In this document: positions 26,467-34,765 of the stretch, one piece after another | How positions within the stretch are numbered: position 1 is the stretch's first letter | How the letters are laid out: each line of letters begins with the position of its first letter | NCBI RefSeq assembly: GCF_005576615.1 | Contig: NZ_CP040330.1 | Coordinates: 3,100,001-3,164,000 of the forward strand | Source of the DNA: Natrinema versiforme | GTDB taxonomy: Archaea > Halobacteriota > Halobacteria > Halobacteriales > Natrialbaceae | DNA length: 64,000 nucleotides | Direction of reading: 5' to 3' | Made by a program: the position numbers and the translations under genes | The notes under the pieces: generated by a model | Databases searched by the model: none | The model's input: only the letters and a program-made list of their open reading frames with translations | Told to the model about the DNA's origin: nothing

Positions 26467-26718
26467 CTACTCGCTCGTGTCGTCCGTCGCGTCTTCTCGA
26501 GCGGCCTCACGCGCCTCTCGTTTGATCTCGTCGATCGACCTGCCGTCGAAAGCGTCACCGACGGCGTCTCGAAGCCCCTCGATCGGATCGTCTTTCAGCG
26601 GGATCAGTTCGACACGATCGTCGAGTTCGACGACGCGGTACCGGTCGCCGTGTCGCTCACGGATCTCGTGGGGAATAACGATTCGACCCCTGTCATCGGC
26701 CTCTGCCCGTTTGCTCAT
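26467..26718 (-). CDS. vapB: AbrB/MazE-type antitoxin, VapB
   Basis: An 83-residue protein whose N-terminal 45 residues form a swapped-hairpin AbrB/SpoVT DNA-binding fold (DDRGRIVIPHEIRE). The C-terminal acidic and basic helix (residues 50-83) probably wraps the toxin. It lies directly before the PIN gene in the order antitoxin-toxin and is presumably autoregulated through its AbrB domain. Confidence 0.88.
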   Translation of the reverse strand: MSKRAEADDRGRIVIPHEIRERHGDRYRVVELDDRVELIPLKDDPIEGLRDAVGDAFDGRSIDEIKREAREAAREDATDDTSE

Positions 26719-26850
26719 TACCGTTCTCTATCGGGGGAACAGTGAAAAATCCTCCCACTGTCCGTATCCCCTTCCCCACCAATCTTCGATCGTATACGGA
26801 CCCGCGGCTACGTCGGCCACTATCGAGCGGTGTGTCACACTGTCGTCGTG

Positions 26851-26874
26851 AAAAAGCCGTTCGAAAGAGCGGCT
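26851..26874 (-). terminator. Hairpin and T-run at the end of dapD
   Basis: On the minus strand, starting inside the dapD stop, AGCCG and CGGCT pair around a ten-base loop and are followed by TTTT and CACG. This looks like a short transcript-end signal separating dapABD from the toxin-antitoxin pair. Confidence 0.5.
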
Positions 26875-27709
26875 ATTCGCGCAGCGCGTCTTCGCGTTCG
26901 GTCGCCTCGAGCGTCTCCGTCTCCAGATCCGTCGCGACGACGGCGGGCTTGTAGGCCCCGCCGTCGAAGAGGTCGTGGTCGCTGATCGAGGACTCGACGA
27001 AGCGGGTGAACGCGCGGCGGTCGGCGGGTAGTTCGCCGTAGAGAACCTCCTCCTCGACGAGGTCGTAGACCGGAATTCGGGGGGTGAGGAGGGTATTCTC
27101 GCCAACAACGCTGTTCTCGCCGACGACGAAGCCGCTGGTGACCCGACAGCCCGCGCCCAGCGAGACGTTGTCCTCGACGATGACCGGCGCGTTCTCGACG
27201 GGCTCTAAGACGCCGCCGATGAGGGTGTTCGCGCCGAGTTTGACGTTGTCGCCGATCTGTGCACAGGAGCCCACCGTATCGCAGGAGTCGACGAGGGTAC
27301 CGTCGCCGACCCGAGCGCCGATGTTGACGAACGCGGGACTCATCAGGATGCAGTCCGAACCGATGTTCGCGCCGCGGCGGACGACCGTACCGTCCGGCGT
27401 GTTGCGGCTCCCGCGGTCGCCGTACTCGCTCGAGTCGGCGAGCGGGAGCACGTCGTTGTACGTGGTGCCGCCGTGGTCGTACTGCTGGATGTCGCGGAGC
27501 CCGAAGTTCAGCAGGATACCCTGCTTGACCCACTCGTTTGCCTCCCACTCGCCGCCCTGTTTCTCGGCGGCGCGGACCTCGCCGTCCTCGAGCGCGTCGA
27601 GGAAGGCCTCGAGCGTCGCGTATTCGTCTTCGCCGGCGGTCTCGGCGCTGACGTCGCCGTTCTGTTTGCGGTCCCACAGCTCGCCGATTTCGGTTTCGAG
27701 TGCGCTCAT
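26873..27709 (-). CDS. dapD: Tetrahydrodipicolinate N-succinyltransferase
   Basis: A 278-residue acyltransferase that adds succinate to tetrahydrodipicolinate. The C-terminal two thirds form the left-handed beta helix of hexapeptide repeats (GANIGSDCILM, NIGARVGDG, AQIGDNVKLG), and the N-terminal third the usual DapD helical region. The ATG at 27709 overlaps the dapB stop by 4 bases. DapD and DapE together define the succinylase branch of the lysine pathway. Confidence 0.95.
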   Translation of the reverse strand: MSALETEIGELWDRKQNGDVSAETAGEDEYATLEAFLDALEDGEVRAAEKQGGEWEANEWVKQGILLNFGLRDIQQYDHGGTTYNDVLPLADSSEYGDRGSRNTPDGTVVRRGANIGSDCILMSPAFVNIGARVGDGTLVDSCDTVGSCAQIGDNVKLGANTLIGGVLEPVENAPVIVEDNVSLGAGCRVTSGFVVGENSVVGENTLLTPRIPVYDLVEEEVLYGELPADRRAFTRFVESSISDHDLFDGGAYKPAVVATDLETETLEATEREDALRE

Positions 27710-28473
27710 TCGCTGATCACGTCCGCGAAGTCGTACCACCCTGCCTTTTGTCCAGCGATCCAGACCGCCGCGTCGACCGCCCCCGCGGCGAAGACGCCGC
27801 GGTCCTCGGCGCGGTGGGTGAGCCGAACCTCCTCGTGGTTGCCCGCGATGACGATCTCGTGCTCGCCGGTGACGTCGCCCGCCCGCAGCGCGTGGACGCC
27901 GATCTCGCCCTCCTCCCGTGGGGCCTCTCCCTCGCGCCCGTGCGTGCGCTCGTTGAAGTCACCGTTGGCCTCGATCTCCTCGAGCAGGCGGTTCGCGGTG
28001 CCGCTCGGGGCGTCGCGTTTGCCGTTGTGGTGGGTCTCGACGAGTTCCACGTCGTAGCCGGGCAGGTTCCGGACCGCGTCGCCGACGACGTTGACCAGCG
28101 CCTGCACGCCGCGTGCGAAGTTCGGCGCGTGGAGCACGGCGACGTCCTCGCTCGCCGCCTCGAGGGCCCCGTACTGGTCGTCGTCGAACCCGGTCGTCCC
28201 GGTGACGAACGCGACGCCGGCGGCGGCACAGACCCGCGCGTAGTCGGCGGCCGACTCGGGGCCGGTGAAGTCGATCACGGCAGTCGGCTCGCGGTCGGCG
28301 ACCAGCGACGCGAACTCGGCCGCGGACTCGATGTCGACGCCCGCGACGGTCTCGCCGTCGGGTTCGCGATTGACGGCGAAGACGACCTCGCAGTCCTCGC
28401 GGCCCGTCGCGGCGCTCAGAACCTCGCGACCCATGCGACCGGTCGCGCCGGTGACGCCGAGTCGGACCGTCAT
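27706..28473 (-). CDS. dapB: 4-hydroxy-tetrahydrodipicolinate reductase
   Basis: A 255-residue NAD(P)H-dependent reductase of the lysine pathway. The N-terminal nucleotide-binding motif is GATGRMG (residues 8-14), followed by VIDFTGPE and GTTGF. The catalytic HHNGKRDAPSGT lies at about residues 147-158. It overlaps dapA upstream and dapD downstream by 4 bases each. Confidence 0.97.
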   Translation of the reverse strand: MTVRLGVTGATGRMGREVLSAATGREDCEVVFAVNREPDGETVAGVDIESAAEFASLVADREPTAVIDFTGPESAADYARVCAAAGVAFVTGTTGFDDDQYGALEAASEDVAVLHAPNFARGVQALVNVVGDAVRNLPGYDVELVETHHNGKRDAPSGTANRLLEEIEANGDFNERTHGREGEAPREEGEIGVHALRAGDVTGEHEIVIAGNHEEVRLTHRAEDRGVFAAGAVDAAVWIAGQKAGWYDFADVISE

Positions 28474-29396
28474 CGGTCGCCCTCCGCCGCGTCGGCGACC
28501 TCGGTCGTGTCGCGCTCGAGGTCGGCGAGTACCGCCTCGAGGTCGTCGCGGTACTCGTCCGCCAGTCGGGAGAGCGGCGGACGCATGCGAGCGGGGCCGT
28601 AGCCGCGGATCTGCATGGCCTCCTTGACCGGGATCGGGTTGGTCTCGACGAAGAGCCCGCGGAACAGCGGCCCGAGTTCGTGGTGGAGGCTCCGTGCGCG
28701 CTCGTAGTCGCCGTCGATCGCCGCGCCGACCATCGCGCAGGTCCGCTCGGGTTCGATGTTCGCGGCGACGCTGATCGTCCCGGTGCCGCCGACGGAGATG
28801 GTCGGCAGGGTGAGCGCGTCGTCGCCCGAGAGGACCGCGAAGTCCTCGTCGGTCGTGCGCTCGGCGATCTCGCCGATCTGGCCGAGGTCGCCGCTCGCGG
28901 CCTTGAAGCCAGCAATATTGTCGTGGGTCGCGAGTTCGACAACGGTGTCGGGTTCGATATTGCGGCCCGTCCGCGAGGGGACGTTGTAGACGATCTGGGG
29001 CAGGTCGACCGCATCCGCAATCGTCCGGTAGTGTTCGATCAGTCCGCGCTGTTCGGGCTTGTTGTAGTACGGCGAGATGAGCAACAGCCCGTCAGCGCCC
29101 GCTTCGGCGGCGCGTTCGGAGAGCTCGAGCGCCTCGCGCGTGTTGTTCGATCCGGTGCCCGCGATGACCGGCACGTCGTCGACGGCCTCGATGACGGCCT
29201 CGACGACGCGCACGTGTTCGTCGTGGGTCAAGGTTGCCGATTCGCCGGTCGAGCCGACGGGGACGAGCCCGTCGACGCCCGCGGCCTCGAGGCGCTGGGC
29301 ATCGGCCTGCAGTGTTTCGAAATCGATCCGCTCGTCCTCGTCGAAGGGCGTACACATCGCCGGGAAGACGCCCGAAAGGTCGATTGCTGAACTCAT
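28470..29396 (-). CDS. dapA: 4-hydroxy-tetrahydrodipicolinate synthase
   Basis: A 308-residue TIM-barrel aldolase condensing pyruvate and aspartate semialdehyde. The Schiff-base lysine is Lys165 in FKAASGD, with Tyr137 in YNVPSRTG and the GSTGE motif at residues 48-52. The ATG at 29396 begins the conserved SGVFPAMCTPF; upstream in-frame codons are low-complexity and probably untranslated. It is the first gene of dapA-dapB-dapD. A perfect inverted repeat and a TATA box further upstream suggest a leader of about 140 bases. Confidence 0.97.
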   Translation of the reverse strand: MSSAIDLSGVFPAMCTPFDEDERIDFETLQADAQRLEAAGVDGLVPVGSTGESATLTHDEHVRVVEAVIEAVDDVPVIAGTGSNNTREALELSERAAEAGADGLLLISPYYNKPEQRGLIEHYRTIADAVDLPQIVYNVPSRTGRNIEPDTVVELATHDNIAGFKAASGDLGQIGEIAERTTDEDFAVLSGDDALTLPTISVGGTGTISVAANIEPERTCAMVGAAIDGDYERARSLHHELGPLFRGLFVETNPIPVKEAMQIRGYGPARMRPPLSRLADEYRDDLEAVLADLERDTTEVADAAEGDR

Positions 29397-29428
29397 GTGT
29401 TGTGTGGTGTCGGTGGGTCGTGTCTCGG

Positions 29429-29465
29429 CCGCCGATCGGGAGGGTGTATCGGTTCCGATCGGCGG
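29429..29465 (-). promoter_or_regulatory. 11-bp inverted repeat in the dapA leader
   Basis: CCGCCGATCGG (29429-29439) and CCGATCGGCGG (29455-29465) are perfect complements with a 15-base spacer, 33-69 bases before the dapA ATG. It lies between the predicted promoter and the start codon, so it could be a leader hairpin in RNA or a DNA operator. No such repeat is visible before lysA. Confidence 0.5.
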
Positions 29466-29560
29466 GGTGTCAGTGGTGGTCGGTGGAGTCCGTGCGCGGT
29501 CGAAACGTCCCCGGGACGGGATGCCAACCCGCCGCGAGCACACTCACGCGCGTTTGCGTT

Positions 29561-29570
29561 TGATAAAACG
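29561..29570 (-). promoter_or_regulatory. Likely TATA box of the dapA operon
   Basis: The minus strand reads CGTTTTATCA, the only clear TATA-like word in the GC-rich region before dapA; it is about 165 bases from the start codon. The rest of the gap up to 29746 holds AT-rich sequence near the htpX promoter and no gene. Confidence 0.45.
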
Positions 29571-29713
29571 AGGGCAGACGCCGCTCGCGACGGGACCGCC
29601 GGTCGAGGGAGCGACGTGGCGCATATACGCTCAACGGAGTTGATCCGACTTATTCGTTGTGTCTTTGACCGGACTGATCGCGTGCTATTCGATATCTCAC
29701 ATACAATTCCGCG

Positions 29714-29721
29714 TAATTTAT
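29714..29721 (+). promoter_or_regulatory. TATA box of htpX
   Basis: TAATTTAT lies about 29 bases before the htpX ATG at 29747, the spacing expected for a leaderless haloarchaeal mRNA. Confidence 0.55.
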
Positions 29722-29746
29722 CCCCGAGCGTTACTTACCAACAGCT

Positions 29747-30571
29747 ATGACAAATTTCGGACTGAAAGTGCGAATGGCGATCGTCGGCTCGATCCTGTTC
29801 GCGTTCTACATGCTCGTCGGCGGGTTCGGGCTGCTCTGGCTCGGCCCCGGTGCGTGGCCGCTCGTTCTGGTCGGGCTCCTCATCTTGCCGGCCATCCAGT
29901 ACAAGATCGGGACGTGGTCGGCGACCAGAAAGGCCGAACCGATGCCCGAAGACGGACAGTATCAGGAGATCCATCAGATGACCGACTCGCTGTGCCGAGA
30001 TATGGGCATCAAAAAGCCCAAACTGATGGTCATGGATATGGGCGTCCCCAACGCCTTCGCGACCGGTCGAAAGGGTAAGGGCGTCGTCGTCGTCTCGACG
30101 GAACTCATCCGACTCCTCCAGCGGGACGAACTCGAGGGCGTGATCGCCCACGAACTCGCACACATCAAGAACCGGGACGTCCTCGCGATGGTCTTCGGGA
30201 GTTCCATCTCGATGATGGTCGGCTGGGTCGCCTATATGGTCTACATGATGGGCGGCGAGCGCAACATCGGCAGCATCTTCGTCGGCATGATCATCTCGAA
30301 CATCGCACAGATGCTCGTCATGATCTTCGTGCTGGCCATCTCGCGGTACCGCGAGTACGTCGCCGACGAGGACGCCCGCCAGTACATCGGCAGCGGCGAC
30401 CCGCTCGCCCGCGCACTCGAGAAGATTTCGCAGGGCTCGCAGGGACGCGAGCCGCAGGTCCAAGACAGCGTGAACGCGCTGTGTATCTTCAACTCCGACA
30501 AGAGTCTCCTCTCGAAGCTGTTCGCGACCCACCCGCCGACCGAAAAGCGCATTCAGAAGCTCCGAAGCTGA
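29747..30571 (+). CDS. htpX: Membrane M48 metalloprotease HtpX
   Basis: A 274-residue zinc protease of the membrane quality-control family. Two N-terminal helices (about residues 8-27 and 31-52) are followed by the zinc motif HELAH (135-139), a second pair of helices (about 149-200), the third-ligand region YREYVADEDA, and the conserved C-terminal THPPTEKRI. The catalytic domain faces the cytoplasm in known members. It stands alone with its own promoter. Confidence 0.95.
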   Translation: MTNFGLKVRMAIVGSILFAFYMLVGGFGLLWLGPGAWPLVLVGLLILPAIQYKIGTWSATRKAEPMPEDGQYQEIHQMTDSLCRDMGIKKPKLMVMDMGVPNAFATGRKGKGVVVVSTELIRLLQRDELEGVIAHELAHIKNRDVLAMVFGSSISMMVGWVAYMVYMMGGERNIGSIFVGMIISNIAQMLVMIFVLAISRYREYVADEDARQYIGSGDPLARALEKISQGSQGREPQVQDSVNALCIFNSDKSLLSKLFATHPPTEKRIQKLRS

Positions 30572-30639
30572 GAGCGACCGACGGTCGACGCGACGGCCGA
30601 ACGCCGCGATTTTTATGCTGGCCCGCGACAGCCTAACAC

Positions 30640-31137
30640 GTGACTGAGATTCATCCCGGTCAGCGCGTCGCCGTTCTCGTCGACGCCCAGAACCTATATC
30701 ATACGGCACAGAGCCTTCACAGCCGGAATATCGACTATTCCGAGCTGCTCGAGAAGGCGGTCCAAGACCGCCAGCTCACGCGCGCCATCGCGTACGTTAT
30801 CCGCGCGGATTCGCCCGAAGAGGAGAGTTTCTTCGAGGCGTTGACCGACATCGGCTTCGAGCCGAAGATCAAGGACATCAAGACCTTCTCCGACGGCACG
30901 AAGAAGGCCGACTGGGACGTCGGGATGAGCCTCGACGCGGTGACGCTGGCGAACCACGTCGACACGGTCGTCCTCTGTACGGGCGACGGCGACTTCTCGC
31001 GGCTCTGCTCGCACCTGCGTCACGAGGGCGTCCGCGTCGAAGTGATGGCCTTCGAGTCCTCGACGGCCGAAGAGTTGATCGCCGCGTCCGATTCGTTCCT
31101 TGACCTCGGCGACCGACACGAGACGTTCCTGCTCTGA
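30640..31137 (+). CDS. NYN domain (LabA-like PIN-fold) protein
   Basis: A 165-residue NYN-domain protein, related to PIN nucleases and to LabA/DUF88. Conserved acidic residues are visible: Asp17 in LVDAQNL, Asp91 in KKADWDVGM, and Asp115/Asp117 in CTGDGDFSRL. These proteins are predicted metal-dependent RNases; the target is unknown. The start is a GTG at 30640, about 30 bases behind a TATA-like TTTTTATGC. Confidence 0.88.
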   Translation: MTEIHPGQRVAVLVDAQNLYHTAQSLHSRNIDYSELLEKAVQDRQLTRAIAYVIRADSPEEESFFEALTDIGFEPKIKDIKTFSDGTKKADWDVGMSLDAVTLANHVDTVVLCTGDGDFSRLCSHLRHEGVRVEVMAFESSTAEELIAASDSFLDLGDRHETFLL

Positions 31138-31207
31138 ACTCGCCGCGGCGTCGAGTCGGACGGCTCTCGGCCGGACCGGTCTCGAGAACGGGACGCCAAA
31201 TGCGGGG

Positions 31208-31384
31208 TCAGTTCGGCTGTCGGCACTGCCAGAGACCGACCAACAGCGCGTACCCCGAGACGAGCAAGATTGCGCCGGTCAAGAGATAGACGAACGGCCC
31301 CGTGACGAGCGTGGCCGGACCGGCGAGCGTCAGGGTGCCGATAACGAGCAGGGCGACCCCGAGGCCGATTTGCGTGACGTCCAT
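31208..31384 (-). CDS. 58-residue membrane protein, hypothetical
   Basis: Translation gives MDVTQIGLGVALLVIGTLTL at the start and WQCRQPN at the end. Two hydrophobic helices (about residues 6-25 and 30-52) are linked by a short TGPF turn. It begins with an ATG preceded by an AT-rich promoter-like stretch (31400-31425). It fills the gap between the NYN and PUA genes. I know no function. Confidence 0.6.
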   Translation of the reverse strand: MDVTQIGLGVALLVIGTLTLAGPATLVTGPFVYLLTGAILLVSGYALLVGLWQCRQPN

Positions 31385-31524
31385 GCTGGCGGTAGTACCG
31401 AATCAACTATTATAATATTCACCATTTCGTTCAGGTCGGATTCTCGACTGCAAGGGCCCACGGCACGTAGCCGGCACGCGGACAGGTCGAAGGGCTTTCG
31501 ACCCGCCCCGCCGAATCCCGGCCA

Positions 31525-32013
31525 ATGAGCGAGCCAGCAGACGGGAGCGCGGGCCTGCCCCAGCTCCGGACGATCGCGGACTACCAGTTCGGTGCGGGCG
31601 CGGGCGCGGCGCTGTTCCCGCCCGGCGAGTCGCTGACGGTCAAACGCACCTCCTCGGGACGCCCCCAACAGGTCCACGCCGACGGGAGCCGTATCGTCTC
31701 CTTCGGTATCGACGGCCGGTTCACCCTCGGCCTCGAGGGCGGTCGGCGACTCGAGGCGGCCCTCGCCGAGCCCGCCTACCGCGTCGTGGTCGACGACGAG
31801 AGCGAACCGTTCGTCCGCGACGAGAAGAACGTCTTCACGAAGTTCGTCCTCGAGGTGGGCGAGGAGATCCGGCCGGGCGACGAGGTGCTGGTCGTCCACG
31901 AGCGCGGCGAGTTGCTCGCGGTCGGGACGGCGCGACTCGACGCCGGCGCGATCCGGGACTTCGAGACGGGGATGGCGGTGAGCGTTCGCGAGGGCGCGCC
32001 CGCGGGCGACTGA
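31525..32013 (+). CDS. PUA domain RNA-binding protein
   Basis: A 162-residue protein with a C-terminal PUA domain (about residues 78-155), seen in VVVDDESEPFVRDEKNVFTKFV and the EIRPGDEVLVVHERGELLAVGTA pattern. The N-terminal half (QFGAGAGAALFPPGESL) matches the archaeal PUA-type family related to the C-terminal part of archaeosine transglycosylase. RNA binding is expected from the fold; the RNA partner is unknown. Confidence 0.85.
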   Translation: MSEPADGSAGLPQLRTIADYQFGAGAGAALFPPGESLTVKRTSSGRPQQVHADGSRIVSFGIDGRFTLGLEGGRRLEAALAEPAYRVVVDDESEPFVRDEKNVFTKFVLEVGEEIRPGDEVLVVHERGELLAVGTARLDAGAIRDFETGMAVSVREGAPAGD

Positions 32014-32055
32014 CAGAACGGTCGAAAGGCGGTCAGCAAGCGGTCGGTTCGTCGG

Positions 32056-32694
32056 CTACAACTGACATTCGCGGCCGATCTCACGTTCGTAGCGCGCTTT
32101 AGTCCTCTCGAACAGGGTTTCGCCGATCGCAGTCCGGAACCGCGGTGCGGCCGTCGCGAAGAACTCGTCGAGGTTCTCGTACTGCGAGAAGGCGTCGTTC
32201 GGCTCCGTTTCGTCGTAGCGGTCCCCGCGCTCGTATTTGAGCGCCTGCAGGCAGTTATCGAGCAGGTCCATGTCCTTGACGAACCGCGCGGTGGGCGTCT
32301 CGCGGGCCTCGTACTCCTCCCAGAGGGATTTGTGATCGAGATCGCAGTCCCGATCTCCGTTCCCGCCTTCGAACGGAGCGAAGAGGTCGGTGACGGCCGC
32401 CCGCTCGAGGGCCGCCTTTTCCTCGCCGGACATCCGTTGGTCGCCGTCGTCCGCTCGAGTCGCGATGTCGCCCGTGCGCGCTTCACCGAGGTCGTGGACG
32501 AGCGCCATCGACACCGCTCGGTCGCGGTCGACGTTCTCCTCGGCCCGATCGGCGTACAGCAGACACAGCGTCGCCGTCCCCCACGTGTGGGCCGCGACCG
32601 ATTCCGGCGACTCGATCCCGCGGAGCACCCACCCCGTCCGGCGTTCGTCTTTTAGCTCCAGTGCCTCGAGCAGGGCGTCGATCTCGTCGGTCAT
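32056..32694 (-). CDS. HD-domain phosphohydrolase, YfbR/HDDC2-like
   Basis: A 212-residue HD-domain protein. Metal ligands are seen in SVAAHTWG (His36) and in LVHDLGEA (His67-Asp68), with a late MDLLDNCLQALKY region carrying the last Asp. The order resembles the HDDC2/YfbR group, whose members are 5'-deoxynucleotidases; this activity is inferred. It converges with the PUA gene and is divergent from nac. Confidence 0.85.
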   Translation of the reverse strand: MTDEIDALLEALELKDERRTGWVLRGIESPESVAAHTWGTATLCLLYADRAEENVDRDRAVSMALVHDLGEARTGDIATRADDGDQRMSGEEKAALERAAVTDLFAPFEGGNGDRDCDLDHKSLWEEYEARETPTARFVKDMDLLDNCLQALKYERGDRYDETEPNDAFSQYENLDEFFATAAPRFRTAIGETLFERTKARYEREIGRECQL

Positions 32695-32825
32695 TACGTC
32701 CCATCACGGGCCAGCGCCGATTGAAAACGTCGATCGTCGGGTACCCCGTCGGATTCGGGTGCCGGAGACCGCGCCGCTCCCGTCGAACAACAAAGTAAAA
32801 GGTCGCCCGTGGCGACGTGGCGAGT

Positions 32826-33215
32826 ATGTTTGGAGGAGGCGGCGGCGGACTCAATCCGCGCAAGATGGAACAGATGATGGAGCAGATGGGTATCGACGTC
32901 GAGGACATCGACGCCGAGGAAGTCATCATTCGGACCGACGAGTTCGACCTCGTGTTCGACGACGCCGAGGTCACCAAGATGGACGCCCGCGGGCAGGAGA
33001 CCTATCAGGTCATCGGCTCGCCCGAAGAGGTCGAGGCCGGCTCCGCCGGCGGAAGCGCTGGTGGTGCCGACGCCGGTAGCGATGCCGGTCCGTCGATCCC
33101 CGACGACGACGTCGAACTCGTCGCCACGCGAGCCGGCGTCAGCGAGGACGAGGCCCGCGAGGCACTCGAGGACAACGACGGCGACCTCGCCGCGGCGATC
33201 GAGACCCTCGAGTGA
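32826..33215 (+). CDS. nac: Archaeal nascent polypeptide-associated complex protein
   Basis: A 129-residue homodimeric NAC, which binds nascent chains at the ribosome exit. It has an N-terminal Gly/Met-rich stretch, a NAC beta-barrel (about residues 30-68) and a C-terminal UBA domain (about 90-129). I chose the ATG at 32826; a GTG three codons upstream is less likely. Its stop overlaps the start of the methyltransferase gene by 4 bases. Confidence 0.95.
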   Translation: MFGGGGGGLNPRKMEQMMEQMGIDVEDIDAEEVIIRTDEFDLVFDDAEVTKMDARGQETYQVIGSPEEVEAGSAGGSAGGADAGSDAGPSIPDDDVELVATRAGVSEDEAREALEDNDGDLAAAIETLE

Positions 33216-34003
33216 CTCGAGTGAGCGGTTCAGACGATACGGACGGCGACGCGACCGACGCCGACAGCGACGGCGTGCCGGTCCTGCTCGTCCGCGGCGA
33301 CCGCGAGTACCTCGTCCAACCCGGCGGCGAACAGGGGACCGACCTCGGCGTGCTCGAGGTCCCCGAGGACGTAGAGTCGGGCGACACCCTCGAGACGCAT
33401 CTGGGCGACGAGTTTCAGGTGCGCCGACTGCGCGGCCCGGATCTCTTTCATCACTTCGAGCGGACGGGCGCACCGATGGTGCCCCGCGATATCGGCCTCG
33501 TGATCGGCGAGACGGGAATCGCCCGCGGCGACCGCGTCCTCGACGCCGGCACCGGAACGGGCGTGCTCGCGGCGATGATGGCACGGGCCGGCGCGTCGGT
33601 CGTGACCTACGAACAGGACGCCGACTTCGCCGACGTCGCCCGCGAGAACATGGCGCTCGGCGGCGTCGAGGACGACGTCGATGTCCGAACCGGCGACGTG
33701 ACCGAGGAGATCGACGCCCTCGAGCCCTCGTCGTTCGACGTGCTCACCCTCGATACGGCCGATGCGCCCGCGATGGTCGAGCACGCGCCCGACCTGCTCG
33801 TCGACGGTGGCTTCGTCGCGGTCTACAGTCCGTTCATCGAGTCGACTCGAGAAGTCTCGGAGACGGCCCGCGACGTGGGCTTGTCGAATGTGACTACTCG
33901 AGAGACGATCCAACGCGAGATGCAGTTCGACGAGCGAGGGTCGCGGCCGACGACCGCGCCCGTCGGTCACACGGGATATCTAACGGTCGCCCGCAACGAG
34001 TAG
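33212..34003 (+). CDS. trmI: tRNA (adenine-N1)-methyltransferase, TrmI family
   Basis: A 263-residue SAM-dependent methyltransferase. The AdoMet motif is [14 protein letters not shown], followed by the acidic motif [12 protein letters not shown]; the C-terminal [11 protein letters not shown] and [13 protein letters not shown] are typical of the family making m1A57/58 in archaeal tRNA. It begins at a GTG overlapping the nac stop, or at a second GTG at 33221. An acidic 25-residue N-terminal extension is typical of halophiles. Confidence 0.92.
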   Translation: MTRVSGSDDTDGDATDADSDGVPVLLVRGDREYLVQPGGEQGTDLGVLEVPEDVESGDTLETHLGDEFQVRRLRGPDLFHHFERTGAPMVPRDIGLVIGETGIARGDRVLDAGTGTGVLAAMMARAGASVVTYEQDADFADVARENMALGGVEDDVDVRTGDVTEEIDALEPSSFDVLTLDTADAPAMVEHAPDLLVDGGFVAVYSPFIESTREVSETARDVGLSNVTTRETIQREMQFDERGSRPTTAPVGHTGYLTVARNE

Positions 34004-34006
34004 CGG

Positions 34007-34204
34007 CTACGCGTCGTTTCGGTCACGGAGTATCCGTCCTACCCGCAATACGATTCCGTGAATCGCGACGCTGAGAACGAGCGCAATCGCGGCCATGTGG
34101 AGCAACGAGAGATCGACGAGATTCGAGTCCGCGTATACGAGAACCAACGCGATAATCGGGGCACCGAGCAGCGATCGAGCACGGTCGACGAATCCATCCA
34201 TCAT
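34007..34204 (-). CDS. Small membrane protein, hypothetical (1 of 2)
   Basis: A 65-residue protein with two hydrophobic helices (about residues 13-27 and 36-58) and a basic C-terminal tail ending in LRDRNDA. I chose the paired ATG codons at 34204; an upstream in-frame start is not supported. It follows a similar small membrane protein on the same strand. Function unknown. Confidence 0.5.
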   Translation of the reverse strand: MMDGFVDRARSLLGAPIIALVLVYADSNLVDLSLLHMAAIALVLSVAIHGIVLRVGRILRDRNDA

Positions 34205-34318
34205 TGGATTCCCCTGTAGCAAGTCGTCTCTATGGCAGTCACCCACTGTAGCGTTCGATCCGGTTCTCGAGCGAGATATCGCCGTGCGTTCCGGCCGCCG
34301 TATCCGGGACAGTGTGAC

Positions 34319-34531
34319 TCAACCATCAGCACCGATGACTCGTCGCGTTCGTTGCAGCAGTTCCCCGAGAACGAGGACAGCGATGACGACGAGAGTAGCA
34401 CGTTGATAGAACTGCAGTTGTCCAGTGATGTTTTCGAAGTACTGGACGACCCCAACGGCGATCAGTACCTTTGTAACGAGACTTATCCTGTCTCTCAGTG
34501 TCCAATTCTCGATTGACTCATCGTTCGCCAT
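34319..34531 (-). CDS. Small membrane protein, hypothetical (2 of 2)
   Basis: A 70-residue protein with a charged N-terminus (NDESIENWTLRDR), two hydrophobic helices (about residues 18-33 and 43-60) and a basic tail. The surrounding bases are less GC-rich than the neighbouring genes. The layout resembles the product of 34007-34204, but the sequences are not obviously paralogous. Function unknown. Confidence 0.55.
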   Translation of the reverse strand: MANDESIENWTLRDRISLVTKVLIAVGVVQYFENITGQLQFYQRATLVVIAVLVLGELLQRTRRVIGADG

Positions 34532-34620
34532 TGAACGGATATTATAGCCAACTGAAATTACTGCTACGGTTTATCGTCTCGTTGTAGCGATTTCCCTCCG
34601 TTGAACATTCACCTCGGTGT

Positions 34621-34765
34621 ACCGCGAGCGAGGCCGCAGGCCGAGCGAGCGGGCCGACGACTGACCCAACGGGGAAGGAGGAGTGCTTTTGATCAACCTT
34701 TTACCGAGGGACGCCGCGCTGTGTGGCGAAGCCACCAGCGCGGCAGACCGCAGCGTAAAAGGTTG
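34621..34765 (-). repeat. Structured intergenic element, copy A
   Basis: Shared blocks of the two-copy element: GAGCGAGCGGGCCGACGACT near the left end and GGGGAAGGAGGAGTGCTTTT (34671-34690), then GATC. A nested hairpin follows: outer arms 34694-34704 and 34755-34765 (11 bp, perfect), middle arms 34713-34721 and 34736-34744 (9 bp), inner arms 34723-34727 and 34731-34735 (5 bp, GAA loop). The outer arm ends next to the TFS stop codon, so in the TFS mRNA it forms a 3' untranslated stem. Copy B at 43114-43286 keeps the architecture with different arm sequences. Confidence 0.8.

Noticed and set aside
28470-29543. A 49-codon N-terminal extension of dapA
   Set aside because: It is Thr/Pro/Arg-rich and unlike any DapA; conserved sequence starts at the ATG at 29396, leaving a leader instead.
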